50,614 bases of DNA from Rhodanobacter sp. 7MK24 (GCF_014842995.1 NZ_JACYXL010000017.1:1-50614); one strand, 5' to 3'. Positions 24,471-35,160 are shown, counted from the first letter of the stretch. Program-made: numbers and translations. Notes: generated from the sequence alone by a model not told the origin.

Positions 24471-26315
24471 TCAGCCGCGCGAAGCCCGCTTGCGATCGTT
24501 CTCGGTGAGGTGCTTCTTGCGCATGCGGATTTCCTTCGGCGTGACTTCGACCAGTTCGTCGTCGTCGATGAAGTCCAGCGCCTGCTCCAGCGAGAACTTG
24601 GTCGCCGGGGTCAGCTGGATCGCATCGTCCTTGCCGGAAGCGCGCATATTGGTCAGCGGCTTGGGCTTGATCGCATTGACGGTGAGGTCGTTGTCCTTGG
24701 CGTGGATGCCGACCAGCTGGCCTTCATAGACCGAGTCGCCTTCCGCCGCGAAAAGCTTGCCGCGTTCCTGCAGCGGCCCCAGCGAGTAGGCGGGAGTGGT
24801 GCCGGCGGCGTTGGCGATCATCACGCCGTTGAGGCGCTTGGCGATCGCGACCGGCGTGTACGGACCGTAATGGTCGAACACGTGGAACAGCAGGCCGGAG
24901 CCCTGGGTGAGGGTCTTGAACTGGTTCTGGAAACCGATCAGGCCGCGCGCCGGGATCAGGTACTCGAGGCGCACGCGGCCCTTGCCGTCCGACACCATGT
25001 TCTTCAGGTCGCCCTTGCGGATGCCCAGGCGCTCCATCACGCCACCCTGGTGCTGCTCTTCGATGTCGACCACCAACTGCTCGATCGGCTCCATCTTCTG
25101 GCCGTCGATCTCCTTGATGATCACTTCCGGACGCGACACGGCCAGCTCGTAGCCTTCGCGGCGCATGTTTTCAATCAGCACCGAGAGATGCAGCTCGCCA
25201 CGGCCCGAGACCAGGAACTTGTCGGCGTCGGAACCGTCTTCCACGCGCAATGCCACGTTGTGGACCTTCTCGCGATCCAGGCGCTCACGCAGCTGGCGGC
25301 TGGTGAGGAACTTGCCGCCCGACAGATCCTTGTTGCCGACGAACGGCGAGTTGTTGACCTGGAAGGTCATGCTGATCATCGGCTCGTCGACGCTCAGCGC
25401 TGGCAGCGCTTCGGGCACGTCCAGCGAGGTGACGGTGTCGGAAATGGTCAGCTCGGGGATGCCCGAGATGGCAACGATGTCGCCGGCTTCGGCGGAATCC
25501 TGCTCGATGCGCTCGAGACCAAGGAAACCCAGCACCTGGCCGATCTTACCCTGGCGCTTCTTGCCATGGCGATCGATCACGGCGACCGGCATGCCCTTCT
25601 TCAGGGTGCCGCGCTGGATGCGGCCGATGCCGATGACGCCGACGAAGTTGTTGTGGTCCAACTGGCTGATACGCATCTGGAACGGACCTTCCGGATCGAC
25701 GTCCGGCTTGGGCGCGTGCTGCATGATCGCTTCGTACAACGGGGTCATGTCGCCTTCGCGGGCGTTCTCGTCCAGTGAGGCGTAACCGTTCAGCGCCGAC
25801 GCGTAGACGATCGGGAATTCCATCTGCTCGTCGTTGGCGCCGAGCTTCTCGAACAGATCCCACACCTGTTCGACCACCCACTCCGGACGGGCGCCCGGAC
25901 GGTCGACCTTGTTGACGACGACGATCGGCCTGAAGCCCATCGCGAACGCCTTCTGCGTCACGAAGCGCGTCTGCGGCATCGGGCCGTCCATCGCATCGAC
26001 CAGGATCAGCACCGTGTCCACCATCGACAGCACGCGCTCCACCTCGCCGCCGAAGTCGGCGTGTCCGGGGGTGTCGACGATGTTGATGCGGTTCTTGGTG
26101 CCGGTCTTCTTGTTTTCCCAGGTGATGGCGGTGTTCTTCGCCAGGATGGTGATACCGCGCTCCTTTTCCTGGTCGTTGCTGTCCATCACGCGTTCGGCCA
26201 GCACGGTGCGCTCGTTGAGCGTGCCGGACTGCTTGAGCAGCTGGTCGACGAGAGTGGTCTTGCCATGGTCGACGTGGGCGACGATGGCGATGTTGCGCAG
26301 GTTTTCGATGGACAT
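24471..26315 (-). CDS. typA: translational GTPase TypA/BipA
   Basis: A 614-aa ribosome-associated GTPase, the usual length. G1 is [16 protein letters not shown]2 the [12 protein letters not shown] segment, G3 [15 protein letters not shown] and G4 [13 protein letters not shown]. Domains 3 and 5 ([40 protein letters not shown]) and the BipA-specific C-terminal domain are present. It acts in 50S assembly and in growth at low temperature or under stress. It is divergent from the cyclophilin gene and ends at a strong terminator. Confidence 0.97.
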   Translation of the reverse strand: MSIENLRNIAIVAHVDHGKTTLVDQLLKQSGTLNERTVLAERVMDSNDQEKERGITILAKNTAITWENKKTGTKNRINIVDTPGHADFGGEVERVLSMVDTVLILVDAMDGPMPQTRFVTQKAFAMGFRPIVVVNKVDRPGARPEWVVEQVWDLFEKLGANDEQMEFPIVYASALNGYASLDENAREGDMTPLYEAIMQHAPKPDVDPEGPFQMRISQLDHNNFVGVIGIGRIQRGTLKKGMPVAVIDRHGKKRQGKIGQVLGFLGLERIEQDSAEAGDIVAISGIPELTISDTVTSLDVPEALPALSVDEPMISMTFQVNNSPFVGNKDLSGGKFLTSRQLRERLDREKVHNVALRVEDGSDADKFLVSGRGELHLSVLIENMRREGYELAVSRPEVIIKEIDGQKMEPIEQLVVDIEEQHQGGVMERLGIRKGDLKNMVSDGKGRVRLEYLIPARGLIGFQNQFKTLTQGSGLLFHVFDHYGPYTPVAIAKRLNGVMIANAAGTTPAYSLGPLQERGKLFAAEGDSVYEGQLVGIHAKDNDLTVNAIKPKPLTNMRASGKDDAIQLTPATKFSLEQALDFIDDDELVEVTPKEIRMRKKHLTENDRKRASRG

Positions 26316-26483
26316 GGGCGGGGCTCGGGCGACGCGGGGTCGTCACGCAGGTTTCGGTAAGGGGAACTGGCGGATTATACGCGCTTGGGCCGCATTCCGC
26401 TCGCGCTTCCGACCTGCGCTATTCTTCGCGACCCACGTGCCGCGCGGCGGCACATCGATTCCGAAACCCAGCCGAGGAACGCC

Positions 26484-26993
26484 ATGGCCATCCAAGTCAC
26501 CCTGCACACCAACCGCGGCCCGATCCGCCTGAACCTGCACGACGACAAGGCGCCGCTGACCGTGGCGAACTTCGTGAACCTGGCAAAGCGCGGCTACTAC
26601 GACGGCCTGTCGTTCCACCGCGTGATCGCCGACTTCATGGTCCAGGGCGGTTGCCCGGAGGGCAGCGGCCGCGGCGGCCCGGGCTACCGTTTCGAGGATG
26701 AGTTCCACCCCTCGCTGCGCCACGACAAGCCGGGAGTGCTGTCCATGGCCAACGCCGGCCCACGCACCAATGGCAGCCAGTTCTTCATCACCCATGGCCC
26801 CACGCCGTGGCTCGACGGCAAGCACAGCGTATTCGGTGAAGTGGTGGATGCGAACGACCAGCAGGTGGTCGATGCGATCCGCCAGAACGACACCATCGAA
26901 AAGGTCACGGTGGAAGGCGACGTGGACACGCTGCTCGCTGCCAAGGCCGACCGTGTGCAGGAATGGAACGAGACGCTGGACGCGCGCGGCTGA
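26484..26993 (+). CDS. cytoplasmic peptidyl-prolyl cis-trans isomerase (cyclophilin, PpiB-like)
   Basis: A 169-aa protein. The ATG at 26484 (GAGGAA upstream) opens [20 protein letters not shown] with no signal peptide. The active-site blocks [20 protein letters not shown] (catalytic Arg), [20 protein letters not shown] and [13 protein letters not shown] are intact. It accelerates proline isomerisation in protein folding. A little longer than E. coli PpiB at its C-terminus. The YidB-like gene starts about 100 bases downstream and may share its transcript. Confidence 0.95.
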   Translation: MAIQVTLHTNRGPIRLNLHDDKAPLTVANFVNLAKRGYYDGLSFHRVIADFMVQGGCPEGSGRGGPGYRFEDEFHPSLRHDKPGVLSMANAGPRTNGSQFFITHGPTPWLDGKHSVFGEVVDANDQQVVDAIRQNDTIEKVTVEGDVDTLLAAKADRVQEWNETLDARG

Positions 26994-27095
26994 TCCCCAC
27001 GCGTGGGCCCCCGCCGGGTGCCCGCGTTCTTGCTCCACGCCGGCACGGCGTCTTTGTCCGGCTCCTCATCAAACCTCAACGAAAGGAGATCAGCG

Positions 27096-27527
27096 GTGTC
27101 CCTACTCGACAATTTGAGCAGCTTGCTTGGCGGTGGTCAGGGTGAGGCAGGCGGTGCATCGTCGCTGGTCAACGTGGCCGGCCAGTTGATCCAGCAGGCC
27201 GGTGGCGTGCAGGGTCTGGCCAACACCTTGCAGCAGCATGGTCTTGGCGAAGCAGTGCAGTCGTGGATCGGCAACGGCGCGAACCAGCCGGTGTCGGCCG
27301 AGCAGCTGGGGCAGGCGCTGCAGAACGGTGGCCTGGGCTCGGTGGTGCAGGACGCGGCAGGCAAGCTGGGTGTGGATCCGGGCCAGTTGATCGGCCAACT
27401 GGCGCAGGTGTTGCCGCATGCGGTGGATCACGTCACTCCCGACGGCCAGGCCCCGGCAGGCGGCGGCTTCGATCTCTCAGCGCTGGGCGGCCTGGCCGAG
27501 CGGCTGCTCGCAGCACACGGTGGGTGA
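27096..27527 (+). CDS. YidB family (DUF937) protein
   Basis: A 143-aa protein starting at GTG (27096) after AAAGGAGA, which decides the start. Composition is Gln/Gly/Leu-rich with small repeated helices: VSLLDNLSSLLGGGQGEAGG, LANTLQQHGLGEAVQSWIGN, ISAEQ-like VSAEQLGQALQNGG and KLGVDPGQLIGQLAQVLPHA. This is the YidB/DUF937 pattern (helical, soluble, function unknown). It ends before a shared bidirectional terminator facing the GlsB gene. Confidence 0.9.
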   Translation: MSLLDNLSSLLGGGQGEAGGASSLVNVAGQLIQQAGGVQGLANTLQQHGLGEAVQSWIGNGANQPVSAEQLGQALQNGGLGSVVQDAAGKLGVDPGQLIGQLAQVLPHAVDHVTPDGQAPAGGGFDLSALGGLAERLLAAHGG

Positions 27528-27604
27528 TCTTTGCGATCGTCCCTGATCGCATGGATCACACGGGCGGCCATCCGTGGCCACACTCCTCATAAGGATGGAA
27601 ATGA

Positions 27605-27636
27605 AAAAGCGCGGCAGGGCAGCCTGCCGCGCTTTT
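27605..27636. terminator. bidirectional intrinsic terminator
   Basis: AAAAGCGCGGCAGG-GCAG-CCTGCCGCGCTTTT: a 14-bp stem between the convergent yidB-like and glsB-like genes, serving both strands. Confidence 0.92.
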
Positions 27637-27650
27637 CCTTTGTGGCGTGC

Positions 27651-27911
27651 TCAGACGCTGACGAAGCGCAGCAGGTAGACCAGGATGCACGCGCCGACGA
27701 TCGACATGAGGAACCCGGCGGTGTGGAACTTCGAGCCAGGCTCCGGCTTGCTGAACAGCGTGGCAATGAAGCCGCCGATGAGCGAGCCCACGATGCCCAC
27801 CACGGTGGTCATGATGAACCCGTAGTGCTCGGCACCAGGCACGATCCAGCGTGCGATCACGCCAACGATGAAGCCGACGATGATGGACCATATGATATGG
27901 AACATGCGCAT
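27651..27911 (-). CDS. GlsB/YeaQ/YmgE family stress-response membrane protein
   Basis: An 86-aa inner-membrane protein with three hydrophobic segments: IIWSIIVGFIVGVIARWIVP, FIMTTVVGIVGSLIGGFIAT and FLMSIVGACILVYLLRF. The glycine-zipper GxxxG patterns and the RWIVPG motif are characteristic of the transglycosylase-associated (Tag1/YeaQ) family. It is thought to act in the envelope stress response. The start could be ATG 27911 or 27905. Single gene, convergent with yidB. Confidence 0.92.
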   Translation of the reverse strand: MRMFHIIWSIIVGFIVGVIARWIVPGAEHYGFIMTTVVGIVGSLIGGFIATLFSKPEPGSKFHTAGFLMSIVGACILVYLLRFVSV

Positions 27912-28057
27912 TACCCCTCAGGCAGTCTGAATCTTCGAGTGGAAAGGCCGGATGCTGTCCACCGCCGGTTGGTCTGGCGGCGCCGGCATCATGCCAGCAG
28001 GATCAGACGAGGGCGATAGGACGAATTCCTGCCGCAAGCGATTGATGCGGCGCCGCA

Positions 28058-28066
28058 TGCTAAAAT
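28058..28066 (+). promoter_or_regulatory. extended -10 promoter element upstream of aminotransferase gene
   Basis: TGCTAAAAT at 28058-28066 is an extended -10 (TGN-TAAAAT), 57 bases before the ATG. No convincing -35 at the proper distance. The same GCTAAAAT core recurs before prpB (35886) and acnD (44259). Confidence 0.4.
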
Positions 28067-28123
28067 CGCAGGGTTCGCTGCATCGAAATCCGACGATCCC
28101 CTCCCCACGATCCAGAGGAAGCC

Positions 28124-29323
28124 ATGCCCCAGCTTGCCAAGCGTGTCGGCCGCGCCAAACCCAGCGCGATCATGGTCATCGCCACCAAGGCGAAGCAGCT
28201 CAAGGCCGCCGGCCGCGACATCATCAGCTTCTCCATCGGCGTGCCGAACTTCCTGCCCGGCGAACACGTGTATGCCGCCGCGCGCGAGGCGCTCAAGCAC
28301 GACAGCGGCCAGTACGGCAGCAACCGCGGCGCGGATGCGCTGCTGGACGCCTTCCTCAGGCACATCGAAGCCCTGGGTTTCGGCGGATACAGTCATGCCA
28401 ACCTTTCGGTGGGCATCGGCGCCAAGCAGGTGCTGTACAACCTGGCCGAGGCGATGCTGGACGAGGGCGACGAGATCGCCTTCGCCGCGCCGTACTGGAC
28501 CACCTACCACGACATCGCCGACATCGTGGGCGCGAAGGTCAACGTGCTGCATTGCGGCCCGGCGCAGAACTACAAGCTCACGCCGTCGCAGCTCGACGCC
28601 GCGCTGGCGCGCAAGCCCAAGGTGTTCCTGTTCAACAACCCGTCCAACCCCACGGGCATGGTCTATACGCGCGAGGAAATCGCCGCGCTGGCCGACGTGC
28701 TGGCGAAGCATCCCGATACGTGGATCATCACGGACGACATCTACAACACGATGGTGTTCGACGGCATCGGCTACCACAACTTCGTGTTCGCGAAGCCGGA
28801 GCTGAAGGACCGCCTGGTCTTTGTCGATTCCGTTTCCAAGACCTATGGCATGCCGGGCTGGCGCGTGGGCCTGATCGCCGGCCCCGAAAGCGTGGCCAAG
28901 GCCATCACCACGCTCAATTCCAACCACATCACCAGCGTGCCGGAAGTGATCACCGCCGCCGCCGTGGCCGCGCTCAGCGGCCCGCAGGATATCCCGCACG
29001 AGAAGTGCGTCGAGTTCGCCAGGCGGCGCGACATCGTGATGGACGGGCTCAACGCGATCCCGGGCGTCAGCTGCCCGCGACCGCAGGGCGCGTTCTACGC
29101 GTTCCCGGACATTTCCGTGGCATTCGGCAAGAGCCATTCCGGCACGAAGATCACCAACGACGTGGAATTCTGCGCCGCGCTGCTGGACGCCAAGGGCGTG
29201 GCCTGCGTGCCGGGTTCGGCCTTCGGCGAACCGCGTGCGCTGCGCATTTCCTACACCTGTCCGTTCGAGCAGCTGCAACCCGGCATCGAACGCATCCAGG
29301 AGTTCTTCGCCGAACTCGCCTGA
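28124..29323 (+). CDS. pyridoxal phosphate-dependent class I aminotransferase (aspartate aminotransferase type)
   Basis: A 399-aa protein. Class I fold markers: [55 protein letters not shown], the PLP-contact D/Y in [13 protein letters not shown], the Schiff-base lysine in [15 protein letters not shown], and the C-terminal Arg in [16 protein letters not shown]. It transfers amino groups between amino acids and 2-oxoacids, most likely aspartate/2-oxoglutarate, giving oxaloacetate. The mdh gene follows 107 bases downstream on the same strand with a degenerate repeat between. Confidence 0.93.
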   Translation: MPQLAKRVGRAKPSAIMVIATKAKQLKAAGRDIISFSIGVPNFLPGEHVYAAAREALKHDSGQYGSNRGADALLDAFLRHIEALGFGGYSHANLSVGIGAKQVLYNLAEAMLDEGDEIAFAAPYWTTYHDIADIVGAKVNVLHCGPAQNYKLTPSQLDAALARKPKVFLFNNPSNPTGMVYTREEIAALADVLAKHPDTWIITDDIYNTMVFDGIGYHNFVFAKPELKDRLVFVDSVSKTYGMPGWRVGLIAGPESVAKAITTLNSNHITSVPEVITAAAVAALSGPQDIPHEKCVEFARRRDIVMDGLNAIPGVSCPRPQGAFYAFPDISVAFGKSHSGTKITNDVEFCAALLDAKGVACVPGSAFGEPRALRISYTCPFEQLQPGIERIQEFFAELA

Positions 29324-29330
29324 CCAAACC

Positions 29331-29390
29331 CTGTGGAAGCGCGCCATTTGCGCGACCAGCCGTGAGCTACCGCGCATGGGGCGCTTCCGC
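29331..29390. repeat. degenerate GCGC-rich inverted repeat (REP-like)
   Basis: CTGTGGAAGCGCGCCATTTG and the approximate complement CGCATGGGGCGCTTCCGCG lie between the aminotransferase and mdh genes. The arms resemble the GTAG-type REPs but the GTAG ends are lost. Confidence 0.55.
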
Positions 29391-29430
29391 GAAAGATGTA
29401 CTGCAAGTCCCACCTGAGGAGTCATCGTCC

Positions 29431-30417
29431 ATGAAAGCCCCCGTTCGAGTTGCCGTTACCGGCGCCGCTGGCCAGATCGGCTACGCCTTGCTGTTCCGCA
29501 TTGCCGCCGGCGACATGCTGGGCCCCGACCAGCCGGTGATCCTGCACCTGCTGGAAATCACCCCGGCGCTGCCCGCATTGCAGGGCGTGGTGATGGAACT
29601 CAACGACTGCGCGTTCCCGACCCTGGCCGGCGTCGTCGCCACCGATGACGTCAACGTGGCCTTCAAGGACGTCGACTACGCGCTGCTGGTCGGCGCCCGT
29701 CCGCGCGGCCCGGGCATGGAGCGCAAGGATCTGCTGGAAGCCAACGGCGCGATCTTCGCTCCGCAGGGCAAGGCGCTGAACGATCACGCCAAGCGCGACG
29801 TGAAGGTGCTGGTGGTGGGCAATCCGGCCAACACCAATGCGCTGATCGCCCAGCAGAACGCCCCGAGCCTGGATCCGAAGTGCTTCACCGCGATGGTGCG
29901 CCTGGACCACAACCGCGCCATGAGCCAGCTGGCCGAGAAGACCGGCAAGCACAACACCGACGTCAAGAAGATGACGATCTGGGGCAACCACAGCTCCACC
30001 CAGTACCCGGACCTGCACCACGCCACCGTGGACGGCAAGCCGGCGCTGTCGCTGGTCGACCAGGCCTGGTACGAAGGCGACTTCATCCCCACCGTGCAGC
30101 AGCGCGGCGCGGCCATCATCAAGGCGCGCGGTGCCTCGTCGGCGGCTTCCGCCGCTTCCGCCGCGATCGACCACATGCGCACCTGGGCGCTGGGCACGGC
30201 CGAGGGCGACTGGGTGTCGATGGGCATCCCGTCCGACGGCTCCTACGGCATCGAGCCCGGCGTGATCTTCGGCTACCCGGTAACGGTGAAGGACGGCAAG
30301 TACGCCATCGTGCAGGGGCTGGCGATCAACGCGTTCTCGCAGGCGCGCATCGACGTCACCAACAAGGAACTGCGCGAGGAGCGCGCAGGCGTGGAGCATC
30401 TGTTTGCGAAGAAGTGA
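29431..30417 (+). CDS. mdh: malate dehydrogenase (NAD-dependent)
   Basis: A 328-aa protein of the cytosolic-MDH-like group found in many proteobacteria. NAD-binding [40 protein letters not shown] (active-site loop Arg), [33 protein letters not shown] and the catalytic His in [14 protein letters not shown] are intact. It oxidises malate to oxaloacetate in the TCA cycle; oxaloacetate is also co-substrate of the PrpC citrate-synthase homologue encoded later. It ends at a strong terminator. Confidence 0.97.
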   Translation: MKAPVRVAVTGAAGQIGYALLFRIAAGDMLGPDQPVILHLLEITPALPALQGVVMELNDCAFPTLAGVVATDDVNVAFKDVDYALLVGARPRGPGMERKDLLEANGAIFAPQGKALNDHAKRDVKVLVVGNPANTNALIAQQNAPSLDPKCFTAMVRLDHNRAMSQLAEKTGKHNTDVKKMTIWGNHSSTQYPDLHHATVDGKPALSLVDQAWYEGDFIPTVQQRGAAIIKARGASSAASAASAAIDHMRTWALGTAEGDWVSMGIPSDGSYGIEPGVIFGYPVTVKDGKYAIVQGLAINAFSQARIDVTNKELREERAGVEHLFAKK

Positions 30418-30442
30418 GTGACCTACGCGCATCGGGACCGCG

Positions 30443-31039
30443 ATGTGCGTGTTTACCAAGCTGCTCCCCTCAAGGGGAGCAGCTTTCTTTTTGCTCACGG
30501 GGCTTGGGTTGGCGGTGGCAGACGAAGCGCCACGCAGTTTCGATCCCATCCGCATGTTTCTTGGCCCTGAGTTGCATCGTCAGATGCAGCAACCCGAAGT
30601 CCTGGCGTCGGATGGCAGAGGGGGGCATTACAGGATGTTCCTGCTACCGAATTTTCAAAAGAGTGAATTGACCACGCTGGATGTCCTGCCGGACGGCTCC
30701 GGCGATGTCCATTACCGCGTCAGTCCGTGTAGTCCGGAGCTGTCGTGTGGTGGTGTTGCCTCGGACCAGCACATTCATGTCACCCGAATTCAGGTAGATG
30801 CATTCCGCCAGGAACTTGCCGTTATCGGCTTCTGGCATCGGCTGCGTGTCATCCATGACGACGTCGCTGACGGTGCGGAAATACTCGTCGATGGTGTGAG
30901 ATCCGGGAAGCGTGTCCAGTTCATGCGTAGCAGTATTTGCCCTGGCCGTGGCAAGTCGATGAGCACCTATGAACAAGTGATGCATGCGTTCGGTCGGCTA
31001 CGGGGCATTTCTCCGGAGCCGACGTGCATTTATCTATAG
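30443..31039 (+). CDS. hypothetical exported protein
   Basis: A 198-aa protein, not recognised. With the ATG at 30443 the N-terminus reads as a signal peptide: basic start, hydrophobic core AAFFLLTGLGLAVA and an A-V-A cleavage site before DEAPRS. The mature part has four cysteines (two near residues 90-97, one near 168, one near 196), possible disulfides in the periplasm. The mdh terminator hairpin (30458-30492) lies inside the first 17 codons, so it may instead start at GTG 30515 or ATG 30554 and be cytosolic. Local base composition is somewhat less GC-rich than the neighbours. Confidence 0.55.
   Translation: MCVFTKLLPSRGAAFFLLTGLGLAVADEAPRSFDPIRMFLGPELHRQMQQPEVLASDGRGGHYRMFLLPNFQKSELTTLDVLPDGSGDVHYRVSPCSPELSCGGVASDQHIHVTRIQVDAFRQELAVIGFWHRLRVIHDDVADGAEILVDGVRSGKRVQFMRSSICPGRGKSMSTYEQVMHAFGRLRGISPEPTCIYL
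30458..30492 (+). terminator. intrinsic terminator of mdh
   Basis: AAGCTGCTCCCC-TCAA-GGGGAGCAGCTT followed by TCTTTTT: a 12-bp perfect stem and a T-run, 40 bases after the mdh stop. It overlaps the 5' end of the following hypothetical reading frame. Confidence 0.93.
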
Positions 31040-31245
31040 CAGACGGTTTTGTCTGTGACGCGCAACGCGTTGGTCTTTCGTATGCGCGCATCGCTGACGT
31101 GAGCTAATAGAGCGTCATTGGACGAGGCTATGGCGTCTGCGCCAATGGTTCGACGATGCCAGCGCCGGGACACCTGCGACCATGGTCGCGATGTCGTGGT
31201 GACCTTGCCGGTCTAGGCTTGAGTGAAGCAGGCTTGGGAGGGGAC

Positions 31246-33141
31246 ATGAATTACGAGTCGTTCTACCGGCAATCGGTCGAGCAACCGGAATTGTTCTGGG
31301 CCGAGCAGGCGCGGCGCATCCACTGGGAGGTTCCGCCGCAGCGGATCCTTGATCATTCCAACCCGCCGTTCCGCCGCTGGTTCGTGGGCGGCACCACCAA
31401 CCTCTGCTACAACGCGGTGGACCGGCATCTTGCCGAGCGCGCCGACCAACTGGCGCTGGTAGCCGTATCCGGCGAGACAGGCATCACGCACGAGTACAGC
31501 TATCGCGAGCTGCATCGCGAGGTGAATGTTTTTGCAGCGACACTGCAAGCGCTGAATGTGCGGCGTGGCGACCGCGTGGTGATCTATCTGCCGAACATCG
31601 CCGAGGCGGTATTCGCGATGCTGGCCTGCGCACGCATCGGCGCGATCCATTCGGTGGTATTTGGTGGCTTCGCGGCGCACAACCTCGCATTGCGCATCGA
31701 CGATGCGCAGCCGAAGCTGCTGGTCTGCGCCGATGCCGGCATGCGCGCGGGCAAGATGATTCCCTACAAGCCGCTGGTGGACGCCGCGCTGAACGAGGCC
31801 TCGGCGCCACCGCCCAGCGTACTGGTGGTAGATCGCGGGCTCGATACGCAGATGAACCTGACGCCAGGTCGCGATGTGGATTACGCCGAACTGCGTGTGC
31901 GGCACGAGGGTGCCGAGGTGCCGGTGGCATGGCTGGAATCGAACGAGCCGAGCTACCTGCTCTACACCTCGGGCACCACGGGCAAGCCCAAGGGCGTGCA
32001 GCGCGATACAGGCGGCTATGCGGTGGCGATGGCGATGTCGATCCGCTGCATTTTCGACATCGCGCCGGGGCAGGTGATGTTCTCGACCTCCGATGTGGGT
32101 TGGGCGGTGGGGCATTCCTACAACGTCTACGGCCCGCTGATCGGCGGCGCCACGTCGCTGCTCTATGAAGGCCTGCCTACCCGGCCCGACCCTGGCGTGT
32201 GGTGGGGGCTGTGCGAAAAATATGGCGTGCGCAGCATGTTCTCCTCGCCCACCGCGATCCGGGTGCTGAAGAAACAGGATGCGGGCTGGCTGCAATCGCA
32301 CGATCTGTCGACGCTGAAGTGGCTGTTCCTCGCCGGCGAGCCGCTGGACGAACCCACCTCGCAATGGATCAACACCGAACTTGGCGTGCCGGTGATCGAC
32401 AACTACTGGCAGACCGAAACCGGCTGGCCGGCGATCACCTTGATGCCGGGTCTGGACCTGAAGCCAGCCAAGCCGGGTTCGCCCGGCCTGCCTGCGCCCG
32501 GATACCGCATGAAGGTGGTCGATGAGAACAGTGGCAGAGAAGTGCCGACAGGCAGCAAGGGCGTATTGGTGCTCGAACCGCCGCTGCCACCGGGCTGCCT
32601 CAGCACCGTCTGGCGCGATGACGATCGCTATGTGCACAGCTACTTCAGCCATTTCCGCGAGTTGCTGTACAGCTCGCTGGATTGGGCGATCCGTGATGCG
32701 GACGGCTACACCTTCATCCTCGGTCGCACCGATGACGTGATCAACGTGGCGGGACACCGGCTGGGTACGCGCGAGATCGAGGAATCCGTCGCTGGCCACC
32801 CCGCCGTGGCCGAGACGGCGGTGATCGGCGTACGCGACGAATTGAAAGGCCAGGTGCCGGTAGTGTTCGCCACGTTGAAGCAAGAGACAGGTGCGAGCGT
32901 CGCCGAAGTTGCGCGCGGCATGCAGCAGCGCGTGGTGGACCAGCTCGGCAGCGTGGCGAAGCCGGCGCGGGTGTACGTGGTCAATGCGCTGCCCAAGACG
33001 CGCTCAGGCAAACTGTTGCGGCGTTCGCTGCAGGCACTGGCCGAACAGCGCGACCCGGGCGATCTCTCCACGCTGGACGATCCGGCGGCACTGGAGGAAA
33101 TCCGCAAGGCGCTGGAGCGCGGGCCGGACCAGGGAAGTTGA
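31246..33141 (+). CDS. prpE: propionate--CoA ligase
   Basis: A 631-aa ANL-superfamily acyl-CoA synthetase. The ATG at 31246 follows GGGAGGGGA. It opens MNYESFYRQSVEQPELFWAE with the acetyl-CoA-synthetase N-terminal domain; motifs are YLLYTSGTTGKPKGVQRDTG (P-loop), YWQTETGWPAITLMPG, TDDVINVAGHRLGTREIEE (hinge) and LPKTRSGKLLRR with the catalytic, acetylatable lysine. It makes propionyl-CoA via the adenylate. The PrpE assignment rests on overall resemblance and on the prp genes in the window; a generic short-chain acyl-CoA synthetase is the alternative. The gene is monocistronic, about 2.8 kb before prpB. Confidence 0.87.
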   Translation: MNYESFYRQSVEQPELFWAEQARRIHWEVPPQRILDHSNPPFRRWFVGGTTNLCYNAVDRHLAERADQLALVAVSGETGITHEYSYRELHREVNVFAATLQALNVRRGDRVVIYLPNIAEAVFAMLACARIGAIHSVVFGGFAAHNLALRIDDAQPKLLVCADAGMRAGKMIPYKPLVDAALNEASAPPPSVLVVDRGLDTQMNLTPGRDVDYAELRVRHEGAEVPVAWLESNEPSYLLYTSGTTGKPKGVQRDTGGYAVAMAMSIRCIFDIAPGQVMFSTSDVGWAVGHSYNVYGPLIGGATSLLYEGLPTRPDPGVWWGLCEKYGVRSMFSSPTAIRVLKKQDAGWLQSHDLSTLKWLFLAGEPLDEPTSQWINTELGVPVIDNYWQTETGWPAITLMPGLDLKPAKPGSPGLPAPGYRMKVVDENSGREVPTGSKGVLVLEPPLPPGCLSTVWRDDDRYVHSYFSHFRELLYSSLDWAIRDADGYTFILGRTDDVINVAGHRLGTREIEESVAGHPAVAETAVIGVRDELKGQVPVVFATLKQETGASVAEVARGMQQRVVDQLGSVAKPARVYVVNALPKTRSGKLLRRSLQALAEQRDPGDLSTLDDPAALEEIRKALERGPDQGS

Positions 33142-33179
33142 GGCGGTACCGTTCAGATAATCGTTGGTGTACATGAGGG

Positions 33180-33370
33180 AATCCCTCTCCCTTCGGGAGA
33201 GGGTGCCGACCTGCAGGCGCTGAAGCGCCTGCGCAACGTCGACGCTGGCCCCGCAGGGGAGGGCGTCAAGGATGGCGCGAATCTAGGCGGGTGAGGGGTG
33301 CGGGCGGAGCACAACGCTTTGCTCTGCCCAAACCCGTACCCCAACTCATCTCCCGTAGGGAGAGGGGCTC
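33180..33370. repeat. CTCTCCC-type intergenic repeat pair between prpE and ahpF
   Basis: CTCTCCCTTCGGGAGAGG on the left and ATCTCCCGTAGGGAGAGGGG on the right, with GGGTGAGGGGTGCGGG and ACCCGTACCCC facing each other between. This is a long, imperfect inverted-repeat region without a gene. It may serve as a terminator for the convergent prpE and ahpF genes. Confidence 0.65.
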
Positions 33371-33382
33371 AATCAAGAGCCG

Positions 33383-34978
33383 TCAGGCTGCAGCAGTCTC
33401 GGCCGCCGGTGCCGACGAGCGGATCAGATGGTCGAATGCACCCAGCGCGGCGGTGGAGCCCGCCCCCATCGCGATCACGATCTGCTTGTACGGCACCGTG
33501 GTGGCGTCGCCGGCGGCGAACACGCCGGGCAGCGAGGTCTGGCCGCGCGCGTCGATCACGATCTCGCCGCGAGGGCTGAGTTCCAGCGTGTCCTTCAGCC
33601 ATTCCGTGTTCGGCAGCAGGCCGATCTGCACGAAGATGCCTTCCAGCGAAAGGCTGTGCATGCTGCTGTCGCTGCGGTCCTTGTAGACCAGACCGCTGAC
33701 TCTCTGACCGTCGCCCAGCACTTCGGTGCTTTGCGCGCTGACGATCACGTCCACGTTCGGCAGGCTGCGCAACTTGCGCTGCAACACCTCGTCGGCGCGC
33801 AGCTTGCCGTCGAACTCGACCAGGGTGACATGGGCCACGATGCCGGCCAGGTCGATGGCTGCCTCCACGCCGGAGTTGCCGCCGCCGATCACCGCCACGC
33901 GCTTGCCCTTGAACAACGGGCCGTCGCAGTGCGGGCAGTAGGCCACGCCCTTGTTGCGGTATTCGTTCTCGCCGGGCACGCCCATCTGCCGCCAGCGCGC
34001 GCCGGTGGAGAGCACCACCGATTTCGCCTTCAGGCTGGCGCCGTTTTCCAAAGCGATCTCGATCAGGCCACTGGCCGATTCGTTGGCCGGCACAAGCCTG
34101 CTCGCGCGCTGCAGATTCATGATGTCGACGTCGTAGTTACGGACGTGCTGTTCGAGGGCGGCGCCCAGTTTGGGGCCTTCGGTGTAGTCGACCGAGATGA
34201 AGTTCTCGATGGCCATGGTGTCCAGCACCTGGCCGCCGAAACGCTCGGCGGCGATGCCGGTGCGTATGCCCTTGCGCGCGGCATAGATCGCCGCCGCCGC
34301 GCCGGCCGGGCCGCCGCCGACCACCAGTACGTCGAAGGCATCCTTGGTCTTGATCGTTTCGGCGGCGCGCGCGGTGGCGCCGGTATCCAGCCTGGCCACG
34401 ATCTGTTCCAGGCTCATGCGGCCCTGGTCGAACACTTCGCCGTTCAAATACACGGTGGGCACCGACATGATCTGACGACGATCCACTTCGTCCTGGTACA
34501 GCGCACCGTCGATGGCGACGTGCTTGATGTTGGGATTCAGCACGCTCATCAGGTTGAGCGCCTGCACGACGTCCGGGCAGTTCTGGCAGGACAGCGAGAA
34601 GTAGGTTTCGAAGCGGAACTCGCCTTCCAGGTTCTGCACCTGCGCGATGGTTTCCTCGGCGGCCTTGGACGGATGACCACCCACCTGCAGCAGCGCCAGC
34701 ACCAGCGAGGTGAATTCGTGGCCCAACGGGATGCCGGCGAAGCGCACGCCGATGTCGGTACCCAGGCGATTGATTGCGAACGAGGGCTTGCGCGGCTCGC
34801 TGTCGTCGCGACGCAGGGCGATCTTGTCGCTCATCGCGGCGATCTCCGCCAGCAGCTCCTCCAGTTCGCGCGACTTCGCGCCTTCGTCCAGCGCCGCGAC
34901 CAGTTCGATCGGCTGGGTGAGCCTCTCCAGGTAGCCCTTCAGCTGGGCCTTGATGGCTTCGTCGAGCATGGCGAACAC
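33383..34978 (-). CDS. ahpF: alkyl hydroperoxide reductase subunit F
   Basis: A 531-aa flavoprotein. The N-terminal double-thioredoxin domain carries [12 protein letters not shown] (CxxC), joined to a thioredoxin-reductase module with [20 protein letters not shown] (FAD), the redox CPHC in [16 protein letters not shown] and [19 protein letters not shown] (NADH). The C-terminal [20 protein letters not shown] is complete. It passes electrons from NADH to AhpC for peroxide removal. It follows ahpC on the same strand with a hairpin in the 182-base gap. Confidence 0.96.
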   Translation of the reverse strand: MFAMLDEAIKAQLKGYLERLTQPIELVAALDEGAKSRELEELLAEIAAMSDKIALRRDDSEPRKPSFAINRLGTDIGVRFAGIPLGHEFTSLVLALLQVGGHPSKAAEETIAQVQNLEGEFRFETYFSLSCQNCPDVVQALNLMSVLNPNIKHVAIDGALYQDEVDRRQIMSVPTVYLNGEVFDQGRMSLEQIVARLDTGATARAAETIKTKDAFDVLVVGGGPAGAAAAIYAARKGIRTGIAAERFGGQVLDTMAIENFISVDYTEGPKLGAALEQHVRNYDVDIMNLQRASRLVPANESASGLIEIALENGASLKAKSVVLSTGARWRQMGVPGENEYRNKGVAYCPHCDGPLFKGKRVAVIGGGNSGVEAAIDLAGIVAHVTLVEFDGKLRADEVLQRKLRSLPNVDVIVSAQSTEVLGDGQRVSGLVYKDRSDSSMHSLSLEGIFVQIGLLPNTEWLKDTLELSPRGEIVIDARGQTSLPGVFAAGDATTVPYKQIVIAMGAGSTAALGAFDHLIRSSAPAAETAAA

Positions 34979-35108
34979 TCCTGCGTGGATGCGGGAAATC
35001 GAATCGGAAAGGAACGCTTGTGAAAGCGGCCTGCGTCAGCGGGGAGGGGACGGCAGGCGGGGAGCGATGCCGGGCGCAAGCCGCTGGCACAAGCATCCTG
35101 GGGAGGGT

Positions 35109-35135
35109 GGAACCGGGCGGCCTGCGCCCGGTTCC
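35109..35135 (-). terminator. hairpin between ahpC and ahpF
   Basis: GGAACCGGGCG-GCCTG-CGCCCGGTTCC: an 11-bp perfect stem 26 bases after the ahpC stop, without a T-run. It may lower ahpF expression relative to ahpC, which is needed in excess. Confidence 0.6.
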
Positions 35136-35160
35136 GGTACGGCGTGCGGCGGTATCGCGA

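Noticed and set aside
26996-27007. 12-base palindrome CCCACGCGTGGG after the cyclophilin gene
   Set aside because: Short and GC-rich; expected by chance in such DNA, and no partner site was seen.
30644-30985. 113-aa minus-strand frame within the hypothetical gene after mdh
   Set aside because: The plus-strand frame has the ribosome site and signal peptide; the opposite frame has neither domain nor start context.
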